64,000 nt of DNA. Origin: Amycolatopsis orientalis DSM 40040 = KCTC 9412. GTDB taxonomy: Bacteria; Actinomycetota; Actinomycetes; Mycobacteriales; Pseudonocardiaceae. The notes under the pieces were generated by a model that ran no database searches, had not been told where the DNA came from, and saw only the letters and a list, made by a program, of their open reading frames with translations. The stretch covers positions 1 through 64,000 of the forward strand of contig NZ_ASJB01000097.1 in assembly GCF_000478275.1 (NCBI RefSeq), written 5' to 3'. A program made the translations under genes and the position numbers. Positions 27,304 through 36,178 of the stretch are shown in pieces (position 1 is the first letter of the stretch; each line of letters starts with the position of its first letter).

Positions 27304-28424
27304 CGGGCGCAGAACCCCGTGTCCAGTGCCTTGGCGAGATCGTCCGATGCCTTGTCCGGCAACGGGTCCTGGTTGACCACGACGTTCACCCGCCTGCCGT
27401 GCGGGACGGCGCCCGACAGGTTCGCGAAACCGACGATGTTCCCGCCGTGTCCCCAGAACCTGCCCCCGCACGACAGCGGGACGGACGCGATGCCGAGCCC
27501 GTACTCCGCGCCGGGGATGCCGACGGGCGCCGGGATGGTCCGCTGCATCTCCGCCAGTTGCGCCCGTTTCAGGACCCGGCCGTCGACGAGCGCGCCGAAG
27601 AAGCGGTTCAGGTCTTCCCCGGTCGAGACGAGCCCGCCGGAGGCCCCGGCGGCCGACGGGTCGAATTCGGTGAAGTCGGCGAGACCCGTCCCTCGCGGCG
27701 TGTACCCCCTGGCGTGCGGGAACGGCAGGCGTTCGTCACCGCGCGAAGGCAGAGCGGTGCCGCGCAAGCCCAGCGGCCGGACGATCCTGCCGTCGATCTC
27801 GTCGGCGACGGAGCGGCCGGTGAGCTTCTCGATGAGCATTCCGGCGATGACGTAGTTCGTGTTGGAGTACGACCAGCTCGTACCGGGCGCGAACAGCGGC
27901 GGATGCGCGAGACCGATCGCCACCAGCTCTCCGGGCTCCGCACCGCGATGCCGCCATTCGTCGATATCGAGATCGCGCACGTAGTTGTAGAGCCCGCTGG
28001 TGTGCTGGAGCAGCTGCCGCACGGTGATCTTCGTGCCGTCATTGCCGTTCCCGCGCACGAGACCGGGCAGATACGACTCGATCGGCGTGTCCAGCCGCAC
28101 CTTCCCCTCGGCGACCAGCTGCAGCACCACGACGGCGACGAAGGTCTTGGTGACACTGGCCGCCCGGAACTTCGAGCCGTGCGGGAACGGCGTCCCGGTC
28201 TCGATGTTCCCGGCGCCTTCGCGCTCCGACCACGTCCGCCCGGAGGCGCTCGTCACGGTCGCCTGCGCGCCGGGGACACCGTCCCGCACCAGCGTTTTCA
28301 GCGCCTTGTCGACTTCGTCCCGCGGCTTGGTCACGGCGAGAGCCGGGGTGGCGGTCGTCGCGGCGAGCAGCGCGACCAATGCGCTGACGGCGATGATCTT
28401 CTTGCCTGGCAAGGATTTTCGCAT
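27300..28424 (-). CDS. secreted serine beta-lactamase-like hydrolase (class C / DD-peptidase fold)
   Basis: A protein of 374 residues from ATG 28424, with a signal peptide (MRKSLPGKKIIAVSALVALL to about residue 31). The three catalytic motifs of the family are present: SVTK (in RAASVTKTFVAVVV), the YxN motif as YSN (in SWSYSNTNYVIAGML) and HGG (in FWGHGGNIVGF). In relatives this fold covers D-alanyl-D-alanine carboxypeptidases, esterases and class C beta-lactamases; the substrate cannot be told. The downstream end shares four bases with the convergent flavoprotein gene. It lies beyond a response regulator/kinase pair on the same strand. Confidence 0.88.
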   Translation of the reverse strand: MRKSLPGKKIIAVSALVALLAATTATPALAVTKPRDEVDKALKTLVRDGVPGAQATVTSASGRTWSEREGAGNIETGTPFPHGSKFRAASVTKTFVAVVVLQLVAEGKVRLDTPIESYLPGLVRGNGNDGTKITVRQLLQHTSGLYNYVRDLDIDEWRHRGAEPGELVAIGLAHPPLFAPGTSWSYSNTNYVIAGMLIEKLTGRSVADEIDGRIVRPLGLRGTALPSRGDERLPFPHARGYTPRGTGLADFTEFDPSAAGASGGLVSTGEDLNRFFGALVDGRVLKRAQLAEMQRTIPAPVGIPGAEYGLGIASVPLSCGGRFWGHGGNIVGFANLSGAVPHGRRVNVVVNQDPLPDKASDDLAKALDTGFCAR

Positions 28425-28514
28425 GGTCACCAAATTAGGGACGCCGAAGCCGGGTGACCATGGGGCAGCCCCCAACGCCGTACCGGGGGCCTGCCCCACC
28501 TTCCCGGCGCCGCC

Positions 28515-29174
28515 TCAGCGCAGGCTGTGCCCCGGCGAGACGATGCCGGTCTCGTAGGCGAACACCACCGCCTGGCTGCGGTTGGCCGCGCCCAGTTTCC
28601 CGAAGATGTTGCCCACATGGGTTTTGACGGTCTCGAGACTGATGACCAGCTCGGCCGCGATGTCCACATTGGACATCCCGGTGGCGATGAGCCGCAGCAC
28701 CTCGGTCTCCCGTTTCGTCAGCGACGACGGCCGGGGCGCGAGGCCCGATGCCGCCGGGCGCGCGGTGACCATCCGCCGGATCGCGTCGGGGAACAGCAGG
28801 GTCTCCCCGGCCGCGATGGTCCGGATGGCGTGCGCGAACTCCTCCTTGCGGGCCCGTTTCAGCAGGAACCCGCTCGCCCCGGCGAGCAGCGCGTCGTAGA
28901 CGTAGTCGTCGTTGTCGAACGTCGTGATCACGAGGATCTTCGGTGGTTCGGGCACTTCGGCCAGCACCCGCCGGGTCGCCTCGATCCCGTCCACGCCGGG
29001 CATGCGGACGTCCATCAGAACCACGTCGGGACGCGTCCGCCGCACCAGGTCCACCACCTCACCGCCGTCGCCCGCCTCGCCGACGACGGTCAGGTCGGGC
29101 TGGTTGTCCAGCAGCGAACGGAGACCGGCGCGCAGCAGGGGTTCGTCGTCGACGATCAGTACCCGCAAGGTCAT
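28515..29174 (-). CDS. NarL/LuxR-family response regulator
   Basis: A protein of 219 residues. The receiver domain (2-120) has the acidic pocket VDDEP, phospho-acceptor Asp in VLMDVRMPGVDG, and the conserved Thr/Lys (VITTF, FLLKRA). The C-terminal LuxR helix-turn-helix is SSLTKRETEVLRLIATGMSN to VKTHVGNIFGKLG. The start is the ATG overlapping the kinase stop (ATGA); a longer frame upstream is not favoured. It pairs with the kinase encoded just upstream. The target is unknown; the beta-lactamase-like gene 90 bases downstream is an obvious candidate. Confidence 0.93.
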   Translation of the reverse strand: MTLRVLIVDDEPLLRAGLRSLLDNQPDLTVVGEAGDGGEVVDLVRRTRPDVVLMDVRMPGVDGIEATRRVLAEVPEPPKILVITTFDNDDYVYDALLAGASGFLLKRARKEEFAHAIRTIAAGETLLFPDAIRRMVTARPAASGLAPRPSSLTKRETEVLRLIATGMSNVDIAAELVISLETVKTHVGNIFGKLGAANRSQAVVFAYETGIVSPGHSLR

Positions 29175-30406
29175 GAGCGTGACCGTAGCGGGATGGTGGT
29201 CACCAGCCGCCACAGCGGCTCACCGTCGACGGCCGGGCCCGCGACGAGCTCGCCGCGCAGCGCCTCGACCCGTTCGGTGAGACCGGGCAGCCCGTTGCCA
29301 CCGCGGCCGGACGCGGCCACGGTCTCCTTGAGCGGGTTCACGATCTCGATCCGCAGCGCGTCGGCGAGCACCGCGACGCGGACGGTCACCGGGCCGGGAT
29401 GGGCGTGCCGCAACGCGTTCGTCAGTCCTTCTTGGACGATCCGGTACGCCTCCCGGGACAGCGTCGCGGGCAGTTCGGCGGCGGGGCCGGTCAGTTCGTA
29501 GTCGATCACCGCGCCGCCGGAACGCGCCCGTTCGGCCAGTGTCGCGGCCTCGACGAGCCGTCGTTCGGGTTCGCGGGACGAGTTGTCTTCGCGCAGCAGG
29601 CCGAGGACGTGGTCGAGGTCCTCCAGCGCCATCCTCGACGACTCCTCGATGGTGCCCAGTGCCCGCCGCACGAGCTGCGGTTCGGAATCGACCAGCTCGG
29701 CGGCCGCGGCGGCCTGGATGGTCGACGTCGTCAGCGTGTGCCCGATGGAGTCGTGCAGTTCGCGGGCCAGGCGGTTGCGCTGGGCGAAATGGTTCGCCCG
29801 GACCTCGGCGGCGGCGACGCGTTCGGCGGCCGACGGCCCCAGCAGCGCGACCGCGCTGTACTGGAAGAGCTTGGTGAAGCCGGCGAGGACATACGCGATC
29901 GCGACCAGCGTCAGCAGCGCGATCGGCAGCGTCCACAGCCCGGCCGTCCCGGGTTCGACCGTCACCCGCTCACCGAAGAACTCGATGGGGCTGCCACCGC
30001 CTCCCGCCCAGACCAGGGCGAACACGAAGCCGATCATCAGGAAGCCGCCGATGCCGAACAGCACCCAGCTGAGCCCGGTGTGCACGACCAGCCAGGCCGC
30101 CGAACGCCGCCGCTCCGCCCAGGCGACCTTCGCGTGCGGCGGAGGCTGGGCGATCCGGGTGCCCAGCATCTGGTTGGCGAACCACACGCCGACCTTCCGC
30201 ATCGGGCCGGGAAGTCCGGCGAGAGCGACCAGCAGGCCCATCGCGAGGACCCCGTAGAGCAGTCTCAGTGTCACGTCGCCCGGGATGAGGACGGCGGGGA
30301 TGAGCGCGAACGGGAACGGCAGCGCCGTCATCGCCATACCGAGGAGGCCGAACGGCACGCTGCGGTAACTTCCGATCCGCACCAGGGGCTTGAAAGGGTT
30401 GACCAT
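29171..30406 (-). CDS. membrane sensor histidine kinase (HisKA_3 type)
   Basis: A protein of 411 residues. The N-terminal half carries about five hydrophobic segments (near residues 17-40, 45-63, 107-140 and 165-190). The dimerisation/phosphoacceptor motif is NRLARELHDSIGHTLTTSTI (around residue 220) and the ATP-binding HATPase region ends GNGLPGLTERVEALRGEL. This is the classical partner of a NarL-type regulator. The signal is unknown; there is no large external domain, so it may sense the membrane. The start ATG 30406 gives MVNPFKPLVRIG. Confidence 0.9.
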   Translation of the reverse strand: MVNPFKPLVRIGSYRSVPFGLLGMAMTALPFPFALIPAVLIPGDVTLRLLYGVLAMGLLVALAGLPGPMRKVGVWFANQMLGTRIAQPPPHAKVAWAERRRSAAWLVVHTGLSWVLFGIGGFLMIGFVFALVWAGGGGSPIEFFGERVTVEPGTAGLWTLPIALLTLVAIAYVLAGFTKLFQYSAVALLGPSAAERVAAAEVRANHFAQRNRLARELHDSIGHTLTTSTIQAAAAAELVDSEPQLVRRALGTIEESSRMALEDLDHVLGLLREDNSSREPERRLVEAATLAERARSGGAVIDYELTGPAAELPATLSREAYRIVQEGLTNALRHAHPGPVTVRVAVLADALRIEIVNPLKETVAASGRGGNGLPGLTERVEALRGELVAGPAVDGEPLWRLVTTIPLRSRS

Positions 30407-30537
30407 GACCGGAACGCTATTCGGCGGCGGGTGCGCGCACCTCCCACTCCGGGGCCATTTCACGTCATCCTCAAGGCCACCCACACCGGTCACAGCCGGT
30501 TAGCGGCCGTTAGCGGCGGCCTCCTACACTCGGGCGC

Positions 30538-31221
30538 GTGGCTCACCGACCTTTGATCGCACCCAGCATCCTCTCCGCGGACTTCGCCCGGCTCGGCGAA
30601 GAGATCCGCGCCGTCGCGGGCGAGGGGGACACCCGCGCGGACTGGGTCCACGTCGACGTCATGGACGCGCACTTCGTGCCGAACCTGACCCTCGGCCTGC
30701 CCGTGGTGAAGTCACTGCTCAAGGCCACCGACGTGCCGATCGACTGCCACCTGATGATCGAGAACCCCGACAAATGGGCCATCGGGTACGCCGAGGCCGG
30801 TGCCTACAACGTCACCGTGCACGTCGAGGCGGCGCATGACCCTGTCGCGCTGGCGAAGAACCTCCGCGCCGCCGGGGCGAAGGCCGGCCTGTCGATCAAG
30901 CCGAACACCCCGCTCGAAGACCACCTCGAGACCCTCAAGCACTACGACACGCTGCTGGTGATGTCGGTCGAGCCCGGCTTCGGCGGCCAGTCGTTCATCG
31001 CCGACGTCCTGGAGAAGGTGCGCACCGCGCGGCGCCTGGTCGACACCGGTCACCTCAAGCTCGTCGTCGAGATCGACGGCGGGATCAACGCCGACACGAT
31101 CGAGCAGGCCGCCGAGGCCGGGGTGGACTGCTTCGTCGCCGGTTCCGCCGTCTACGGCGCCGAAGACCCTGGTAAGGCGGTCGCGGCGCTGCGTGAGCAG
31201 GCCGCCCGCGTCCGCGGCTGA
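30538..31221 (+). CDS. rpe: ribulose-phosphate 3-epimerase
   Basis: Interconverts ribulose 5-phosphate and xylulose 5-phosphate in the pentose phosphate pathway. The 227-residue TIM barrel has APSILSADFARLGEEI, the metal-binding HVDVMDAHFVPNLTLG, CHLMIENPDKW, VMSVEPGFGGQSF and EIDGGINADT. It starts at GTG. It heads the direction of the riboflavin genes; in M. tuberculosis rpe is also followed by riboflavin genes, supplying a pentose-phosphate link. Confidence 0.96.
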   Translation: MAHRPLIAPSILSADFARLGEEIRAVAGEGDTRADWVHVDVMDAHFVPNLTLGLPVVKSLLKATDVPIDCHLMIENPDKWAIGYAEAGAYNVTVHVEAAHDPVALAKNLRAAGAKAGLSIKPNTPLEDHLETLKHYDTLLVMSVEPGFGGQSFIADVLEKVRTARRLVDTGHLKLVVEIDGGINADTIEQAAEAGVDCFVAGSAVYGAEDPGKAVAALREQAARVRG

Positions 31222-31333
31222 TTCCCGGGTCCCGGCCCGTGCTCGGGTCAGGAGAAGGAATCGGCACCGGTGGGTGTTGGATGAAGGGAGCATCGTTTCC
31301 AGCGACGGTGCGACCAGGAGGAGGGCAGCAGGA

Positions 31334-31957
31334 GTGTTCACCGGCATTGTCGAGGAACTCGGCGAGGTCACCGCGGTCGAGCAGGTACCGAACGCCGCGC
31401 GGCTGACCGTGCGAGGGCCGCTGGTGACCAGCGACGCCGGGCACGGCGACTCCATCGCGGTGAGTGGCGTGTGCCTCACCGTGGTCGCGGTGGCGGGCGG
31501 TGAGTTTACCGTCGACGTCGTGCACGAAACCCTGCAGCGCTCCAGCCTCGCGAAGGTGAACGTCGGCGACGTCGTGAACCTGGAACGCGCGACGCCGGCG
31601 GGCGGCAGGCTCGGCGGGCACATCATGCAGGGCCACGTGGACGGCACCGGCGTCTACCTCAAGCGGGACGAGCAAGGGCTCACCACCTTCGCCCTCCCGG
31701 GGAAACTGTCACGGTACGTGGTCGAAAAGGGGTCGATCGCGGTCGACGGCGTCTCCCTCACGGTCGCCTCGGTGACCGACGAGGAGTTCTCCGTCGCCCT
31801 GATCCCGACCACGCTCGAACTGACCACCCTCGGCCGTAATCAGCCGGGTGACCTGGTCAACCTCGAGGTCGACGTGGTCGCCAAGTACGTCGAGAAGCTG
31901 GCCATGCCGCACCTGCGCACGCAGGGGGACAATGGTGGCGCGGAGGAGCGGGCGTGA
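31334..31957 (+). CDS. ribE: riboflavin synthase alpha chain
   Basis: Dismutates two 6,7-dimethyl-8-ribityllumazine molecules into riboflavin. The 207-residue protein consists of two tandem lumazine-binding barrels (FTGIVEELGEV at residue 2 and HIMQGHVDGTGVYL near 98). GTG 31334 lies eight bases after AGGAGGAGGG (31316-31325) and gives the invariant VFTGIVEE start. The stop overlaps ribBA as GTGA. The 112-base gap after rpe holds no recognisable FMN riboswitch and no ribD. Confidence 0.95.
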   Translation: MFTGIVEELGEVTAVEQVPNAARLTVRGPLVTSDAGHGDSIAVSGVCLTVVAVAGGEFTVDVVHETLQRSSLAKVNVGDVVNLERATPAGGRLGGHIMQGHVDGTGVYLKRDEQGLTTFALPGKLSRYVVEKGSIAVDGVSLTVASVTDEEFSVALIPTTLELTTLGRNQPGDLVNLEVDVVAKYVEKLAMPHLRTQGDNGGAEERA

Positions 31958-33285
31958 CCGAAACGAGTGCGATTCCGGGGTCGGCGGATCTGACCCCCTG
32001 TGGAGGCGGGGTGGCTGTGAACGCCGAAGCCATCGAGGCGGCGATCGCCGATATCAAGGCGGGCCGTCCGGTCGTCGTGGTGGACGACGAAGACCGCGAG
32101 AACGAGGGCGACCTGATCTTCGCGGCGGAGAAGGCCACGCCGGAACTGATGGCCTTCATGGTGCGCTACACCTCGGGTTACGTCTGCGTGGCGCTGACCG
32201 AGGCCGAGGCGGACAGGCTCGATCTGCCCCCGATGTACCACACGAACCAGGACCAGCGCGGCACCGCGTACAGCGTCACGGTCGACGCCGCCGAGGGCAT
32301 CACCACCGGCATCTCCGCGGCCGACCGGTCGCACACCATCCGGCTGCTCGCCGACCCGGCGTCCAAGGCGTCGGACTTCCGGCGCCCCGGCCACGTGGTC
32401 CCGCTGCGCGCGAAGCAGGGCGGCGTCCTGCGGCGGCCAGGGCACACCGAAGCCGCCGTCGACCTGGCCCGGCTCGCCGGGCTCTCGCCGTCCGGCGTGC
32501 TCTGCGAGATCGTGTCGCAAAAGGACGAAGGCGACATGGCCCGCCGCGACGAGCTCGAGGTCTTCGCCGCGGACCACGACCTGAAGATGATCACCATCGC
32601 CGATCTGATCGCCTACCGGCGCCGGACGGAGAAGCAGGTCGAACGGGTCGCCGAGGCGCGTATCCCGCTGGCGGCCGGCACCTTCCGCGCGGTCGGCTAC
32701 GACAGCCTGCTCGACGGCATCGAGCACATCGCCTTCGTCTACGGCGAGATCGGCGACGGCGAGGACATCCTGGTCCGCGTGCACTCCGAATGCCTCACCG
32801 GCGACGTCTTCGGCTCGCTGCGCTGCGACTGCGGCCCGCAGCTGGAGGCGGCCCTGGAGGCGGTGGCCAAGGAAGGCCGCGGAGTCGTGCTCTACATCCG
32901 CGGCCACGAGGGCCGGGGGATCGGGCTGCTGCACAAGCTGCAGGCCTACCAGCTCCAGGACGCCGGTGCGGACACCGTCGACGCGAACCTGCAGCTCGGC
33001 GTCCCCGCCGACGCGCGGGACTACGGCACCGGCGCGCAGATCCTGTGCGATCTGGGTGTCAGCTCGATGCGGCTGCTGACGAACAACCCGGCCAAACGCG
33101 TCGGGCTGGAGGGCTACGGCCTGCGGGTCAGCGGCCGGGTGTCGCTGCCGATCTCGCCGAACCCGGAGAACCTGCGCTACCTCAAGACCAAGCGGGACCG
33201 GATGGGGCACGACCTGTCCCAGCTGGAGCATTTCGACCAGGTCGGCGCCGAGGTCGACCAGGGCAACGGAGGTGGCACGCGGTGA
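31954..33285 (+). CDS. ribBA: bifunctional 3,4-dihydroxy-2-butanone-4-phosphate synthase / GTP cyclohydrolase II
   Basis: Catalyses both entry reactions of riboflavin synthesis. The 443-residue fusion has a DHBP synthase half with VVVDDEDRENEGDLIFAAE (residues 48-66) and a GTP cyclohydrolase II half with zinc cysteines in CLTGDVFGSLRCDCG and the RGHEGRGIGLLHK loop. It overlaps ribE and ribH by four bases each. The N-terminal 25 residues before the catalytic core are an extension. Confidence 0.96.
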   Translation: MTETSAIPGSADLTPCGGGVAVNAEAIEAAIADIKAGRPVVVVDDEDRENEGDLIFAAEKATPELMAFMVRYTSGYVCVALTEAEADRLDLPPMYHTNQDQRGTAYSVTVDAAEGITTGISAADRSHTIRLLADPASKASDFRRPGHVVPLRAKQGGVLRRPGHTEAAVDLARLAGLSPSGVLCEIVSQKDEGDMARRDELEVFAADHDLKMITIADLIAYRRRTEKQVERVAEARIPLAAGTFRAVGYDSLLDGIEHIAFVYGEIGDGEDILVRVHSECLTGDVFGSLRCDCGPQLEAALEAVAKEGRGVVLYIRGHEGRGIGLLHKLQAYQLQDAGADTVDANLQLGVPADARDYGTGAQILCDLGVSSMRLLTNNPAKRVGLEGYGLRVSGRVSLPISPNPENLRYLKTKRDRMGHDLSQLEHFDQVGAEVDQGNGGGTR

Positions 33286-33788
33286 GCGGCGAGGGCCGTC
33301 CGGACGTCGAACTCGACCTGTCCGACTGTAAGAACATCCGCCTCGGGATCGTGGCCACGCGCTGGCACACGAAGATCACGAGCGCCCTGCTGGAACGCGC
33401 GCTGGAGGCGGCCAAGGCCGCCGACCTGGAGGAAGAGCCGACCGTGGTCCGCGTCGCGGGCGCCGTCGAACTCCCCGTCGCCGCGCAGGCGCTGGCCCGT
33501 ACGCATGACGCCGTCGTCGCGCTGGGCGTGGTCATCCGGGGTGGGACACCGCATTTCGAATACGTCTGCGACGCGGTCACCGCGGGCCTGACCAGGGTGG
33601 CGCTCGACGAGAGCACCCCGGTCGGCAACGGCGTGCTCACCTGCGACACCGAACAGCAGGCCCTCGACCGCTCCGGCCTGCCGGGCTCCGTCGAAGACAA
33701 GGGCTACGAAGCGACCGTCGCCGCTCTGGACGCCGCGCACGCGCTGCGCAACCTGCGCCAGCCGTGGACCGAGCGGGGCTTCGTGTGA
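33282..33788 (+). CDS. ribH: 6,7-dimethyl-8-ribityllumazine synthase
   Basis: Condenses 5-amino-6-ribitylaminouracil with DHBP to give lumazine. The 168-residue protein has LGIVATRWHTKITSALLERA, VRVAGAVELPVAAQAL, GVVIRGGTPHFEYVCD and TPVGNGVLTCDTEQQAL. The GTG start overlaps ribBA. The usual RGET loop is RGGT here, a conservative change also found in related actinomycetes as far as can be judged. Confidence 0.95.
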   Translation: MSGEGRPDVELDLSDCKNIRLGIVATRWHTKITSALLERALEAAKAADLEEEPTVVRVAGAVELPVAAQALARTHDAVVALGVVIRGGTPHFEYVCDAVTAGLTRVALDESTPVGNGVLTCDTEQQALDRSGLPGSVEDKGYEATVAALDAAHALRNLRQPWTERGFV

Positions 33789-34249
33789 GCGTCGAGGCGG
33801 ATGTGATGACAGAGTCCGAGGTCGTGGTGGTGCGGCCCCGTCGTGCCCTGGTGATGTGCTCGGTGCTGGCGGTGATCCTGCTGGCGACGTTCGTGGTCGT
33901 CGCGGTGCTGCTGCGCGGCTCGGACACCGGCGTGATCTTCCAGCCGTCCGACCAGGCGGCGATGATCGGCATCGGCATCCTGCTCGCGGCCGGGACGATG
34001 CTGTTCGCGACCGCGCGCGTGAAGGCCGACGCCGACGGCATCGAGGTCCGGAACGTGCTGATGACCAAGCGGTTCGCGTGGAGCGAGGTGCTTTCGGTGA
34101 GTTTCCCCGACGGCGCCTCGTGGGCGCGGCTGGAACTGCCGGACGACGAGTACTACTCGGTCATGGCCGTGCAGGCCGTCGACCGGGAACGGGCGGTGAC
34201 CGCGGTGCGGGCGCTGCGGCGGCTGCACAAGGCGGCCTGGAACGGCTGA
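33785..34249 (+). CDS. PH-domain membrane protein of the rib operon (Rv1417-like)
   Basis: A protein of 154 residues whose GTG overlaps the ribH stop; ATG 33806 is an alternative start. Two membrane helices (about residues 23-43 and 55-75) are followed by a small beta-rich domain (DADGIEVRNVLMTKRFAWSE, then LELPDDEYYSVMAVQAVD) of the bacterial PH-like family. M. tuberculosis Rv1417 occupies the same place after ribH. The function is unknown. It is the second PH-like membrane protein in this window tied to a nucleotide/cofactor operon. Confidence 0.78.
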   Translation: MSVEADVMTESEVVVVRPRRALVMCSVLAVILLATFVVVAVLLRGSDTGVIFQPSDQAAMIGIGILLAAGTMLFATARVKADADGIEVRNVLMTKRFAWSEVLSVSFPDGASWARLELPDDEYYSVMAVQAVDRERAVTAVRALRRLHKAAWNG

Positions 34250-34260
34250 CGGCCTTCCGG

Positions 34261-34308
34261 TCTCGTGAGTGGTAATGACGGTTCTAACCGTCATTACCAC
34301 TCACGAGA
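34261..34308. repeat. 48-base perfect palindrome of the CGTGAGTGG family
   Basis: Arms 34261-34283 and 34286-34308 (23 bp, starting TCTCGTGAGTGGTAATGACG) are exact inverted copies around CT. It fills the gap between the convergent ends of the PH-protein gene and xth. A near-identical element lies at 47697-47740, and the outer CGTGAGTGG...CCACTCACG is shared with the elements at 48009 and 47851-48279. Confidence 0.85.
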
Positions 34309-34317
34309 ACGCACGCC

Positions 34318-35097
34318 TCAAAGCTCCAGGTCCACCACGATCGGCGCGTGGTCCGACGGACCCTTCCCCTTCCGCGCCTCACGGTCCACATAGGAATCGG
34401 TCACCGCGGCCGCCACCGTGGCGTCGGCGTACACGAGGTCGATCCGCATTCCCTTGTTGTTCGGGAAGTTCCCGGCCCGGTAGTCCCAGTAGGTGAACGG
34501 GTGGTCGTACTTCAGCGGCCGGGGGAACACGTCGGACAGCCCGAGGTCCCGCAGCGCCGCGAGCGCCTTCCGTTCCGGCTCGGTCACGTGCGTCGAACCG
34601 GCGAACACGCCGATGTCCCAGACGTCCGCGTCGGTCGGCGCGATGTTGAAGTCGCCGAGGACGGCGAACGGCAGCCCGCGCGCCTGCTCCTCGCGCACCG
34701 TGGCCTCCAGCGCCGAGAGCCAGGTCAGTTTGTACTCGTAGTGCGGGTTTTCCAGCTCCCGCCCGTTCGGCACGTACACCGACCACAGGCGCAGCCCGCC
34801 GCAGGTGGCGCCGATGGCCCGTGCGTCGGTCTTGTCCTCGAAGGTGGGCTCGCCGGTCAGCCCGCGCGTGACGTCTTCCAGTCCGACGCGGGACAGGATG
34901 GCCACGCCGTTCCAGCGCCCGATGCCGTACGCGGCCGTCTCGTAGCCCAGTTCCCGCACGGCGTCGACCGGGAACGCGTCGGTGCCGGATTTGAGTTCCT
35001 GCAGGCACAGTACGTCCGGCCGTACCGAGCCGAGCCAGTCCAGCACCCTCGGCAGCCGGGGCCCGATCGAGTTCACGTTCCACGTCGCGATCCGCAT
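34318..35097 (-). CDS. xth: exodeoxyribonuclease III (AP endonuclease)
   Basis: A base-excision-repair nuclease of the EEP fold, 259 residues. It has RIATWNVNSIGPRLPRVLDW, the metal Glu in DVLCLQELK, the catalytic Asp/Asn in VLGDFNIAPTDADVWD and the final SDHAPIVVDLEL. Residue 1 is the ATG at 35097, which gives the classical MRIATWNVNS start; the frame continues 12 codons upstream without a better site. It stands alone between the palindrome at 34261 and a hairpin terminator. Confidence 0.94.
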   Translation of the reverse strand: MRIATWNVNSIGPRLPRVLDWLGSVRPDVLCLQELKSGTDAFPVDAVRELGYETAAYGIGRWNGVAILSRVGLEDVTRGLTGEPTFEDKTDARAIGATCGGLRLWSVYVPNGRELENPHYEYKLTWLSALEATVREEQARGLPFAVLGDFNIAPTDADVWDIGVFAGSTHVTEPERKALAALRDLGLSDVFPRPLKYDHPFTYWDYRAGNFPNNKGMRIDLVYADATVAAAVTDSYVDREARKGKGPSDHAPIVVDLEL

Positions 35098-35139
35098 GCC
35101 CGCGAGCGTCCCACACCGCACCGACACGCTCACGCGAAA

Positions 35140-35176
35140 GGGCCCCTCCGAGACGGGTCGCGTCTCGGAGGGGCCC
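35140..35176. terminator. 16 bp hairpin terminator of the trypsin-like protease gene
   Basis: GGGCCCCTCCGAGACG (35140-35155) pairs perfectly with 35161-35176 around GGTCG. It begins 15 bases after the protease stop, on the same strand order. Confidence 0.8.
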
Positions 35177-35190
35177 CACCGGGGTTGAGG

Positions 35191-35928
35191 TCAGACCCCG
35201 GTGGTCGTGCGGATCCAGGAGCGGGCCGAAGCGACGCTGCCGTAGTTGTTGGTGCCGCGGATGTTCGAGCCGCTCTGGTTCTGGACCGTCGAGGCGACGC
35301 CGACCTGGACACCGTTGGAGACCTGGGGGCCGCCCGAGTCGCCCTTCCATGCCGAACCGTCGATGCCGACGCTCTGGATGGCCGGGCCGCCGTAGGCGTC
35401 GGTCGAGCTGCCGGTGACGCGGACGTTGGCCACCTTCAGCGCCGAGGCGGGCGGGCCGGTCGGGGTCTCACGGCCCCAGCCGTAGAGCTGGTTCGTGCTG
35501 CCGACCGACGGGTTCGAGCTGGCCAGCGCGATCGGCGTGACACCGGCGTCGGCGGCCAGGTGCAGCAGCGAGATGTCGGAGCCGGCGGGCGAGGACACCT
35601 TGCGGTCCACGGCGATCTCGCGGCCGCCCTGCAGCTGGTTGCTGCCGACGCGGACCCGCATGCCGGTGCCGTCGGAGTCGAGGCAGTGCTTGGCGGTCAG
35701 CACCCAGCGCTGGGCGATGACGCTGCCGGAGCAGTTGAAGCCGTCCCACTGACGGCCCGGGGTGTTGACGTAGACCTGGGCGCCCCAGCTCACGGTGGGG
35801 GCGGTGCCGCCGCCCACGATGTTGGGCTGGACCCCGGTCGGGGTGCCCGCGGAGGCGACCGCGCCGGCGGTCATGGTGAGGGCTGCGGCGGCGAGGGTGG
35901 CGGCGCCCAGTGTGCGAAGACGGCTCAC
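35191..35928 (-). CDS. secreted trypsin-like serine protease (S1)
   Basis: A protein of 245 residues with a Sec signal peptide (1-27, ending AVASAG), a very short propeptide and the activation site NIVGG. The catalytic triad is His in LTAKHC, Asp in GSDISLLHLA and Ser in GDSGGPQVSNG. Two cysteines near the His (NCSGS, KHC) allow the standard disulfide. The primary specificity pocket residue cannot be set confidently. It is divergent from uvrC. Confidence 0.92.
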   Translation of the reverse strand: MSRLRTLGAATLAAAALTMTAGAVASAGTPTGVQPNIVGGGTAPTVSWGAQVYVNTPGRQWDGFNCSGSVIAQRWVLTAKHCLDSDGTGMRVRVGSNQLQGGREIAVDRKVSSPAGSDISLLHLAADAGVTPIALASSNPSVGSTNQLYGWGRETPTGPPASALKVANVRVTGSSTDAYGGPAIQSVGIDGSAWKGDSGGPQVSNGVQVGVASTVQNQSGSNIRGTNNYGSVASARSWIRTTTGV

Positions 35929-36178
35929 GGTGCAGGAGTCCTTTCGAGCGTCATGAGGACGAAGAACCGAGTGAAGTGGAACTGGGACGGAAAGTAATCA
36001 ACTGATTCACCCGCTAGGAACCAACGAAGGTCGGTTACGGCAGAAGACCCGACTTAGGTCGGTATACGTAGTGAAAGACGGACCGGATGGTGGGAATGGC
36101 CACTCGAAGGGTTGACTGGACCGCGCGTAAGGACGGGGCCTCGTAAGACTGTCGGTGGTGCCCCATAGGCTTGGCGAC

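Noticed and set aside
27300..30406. Antibiotic-resistance or vancomycin-type regulatory locus
   Set aside because: The beta-lactamase-fold protein with a two-component pair is a common actinomycete theme; no van-type ligase or resistance gene is present.
31222..31333. Possible FMN riboswitch before ribE
   Set aside because: None of the conserved RFN sequence blocks is visible.
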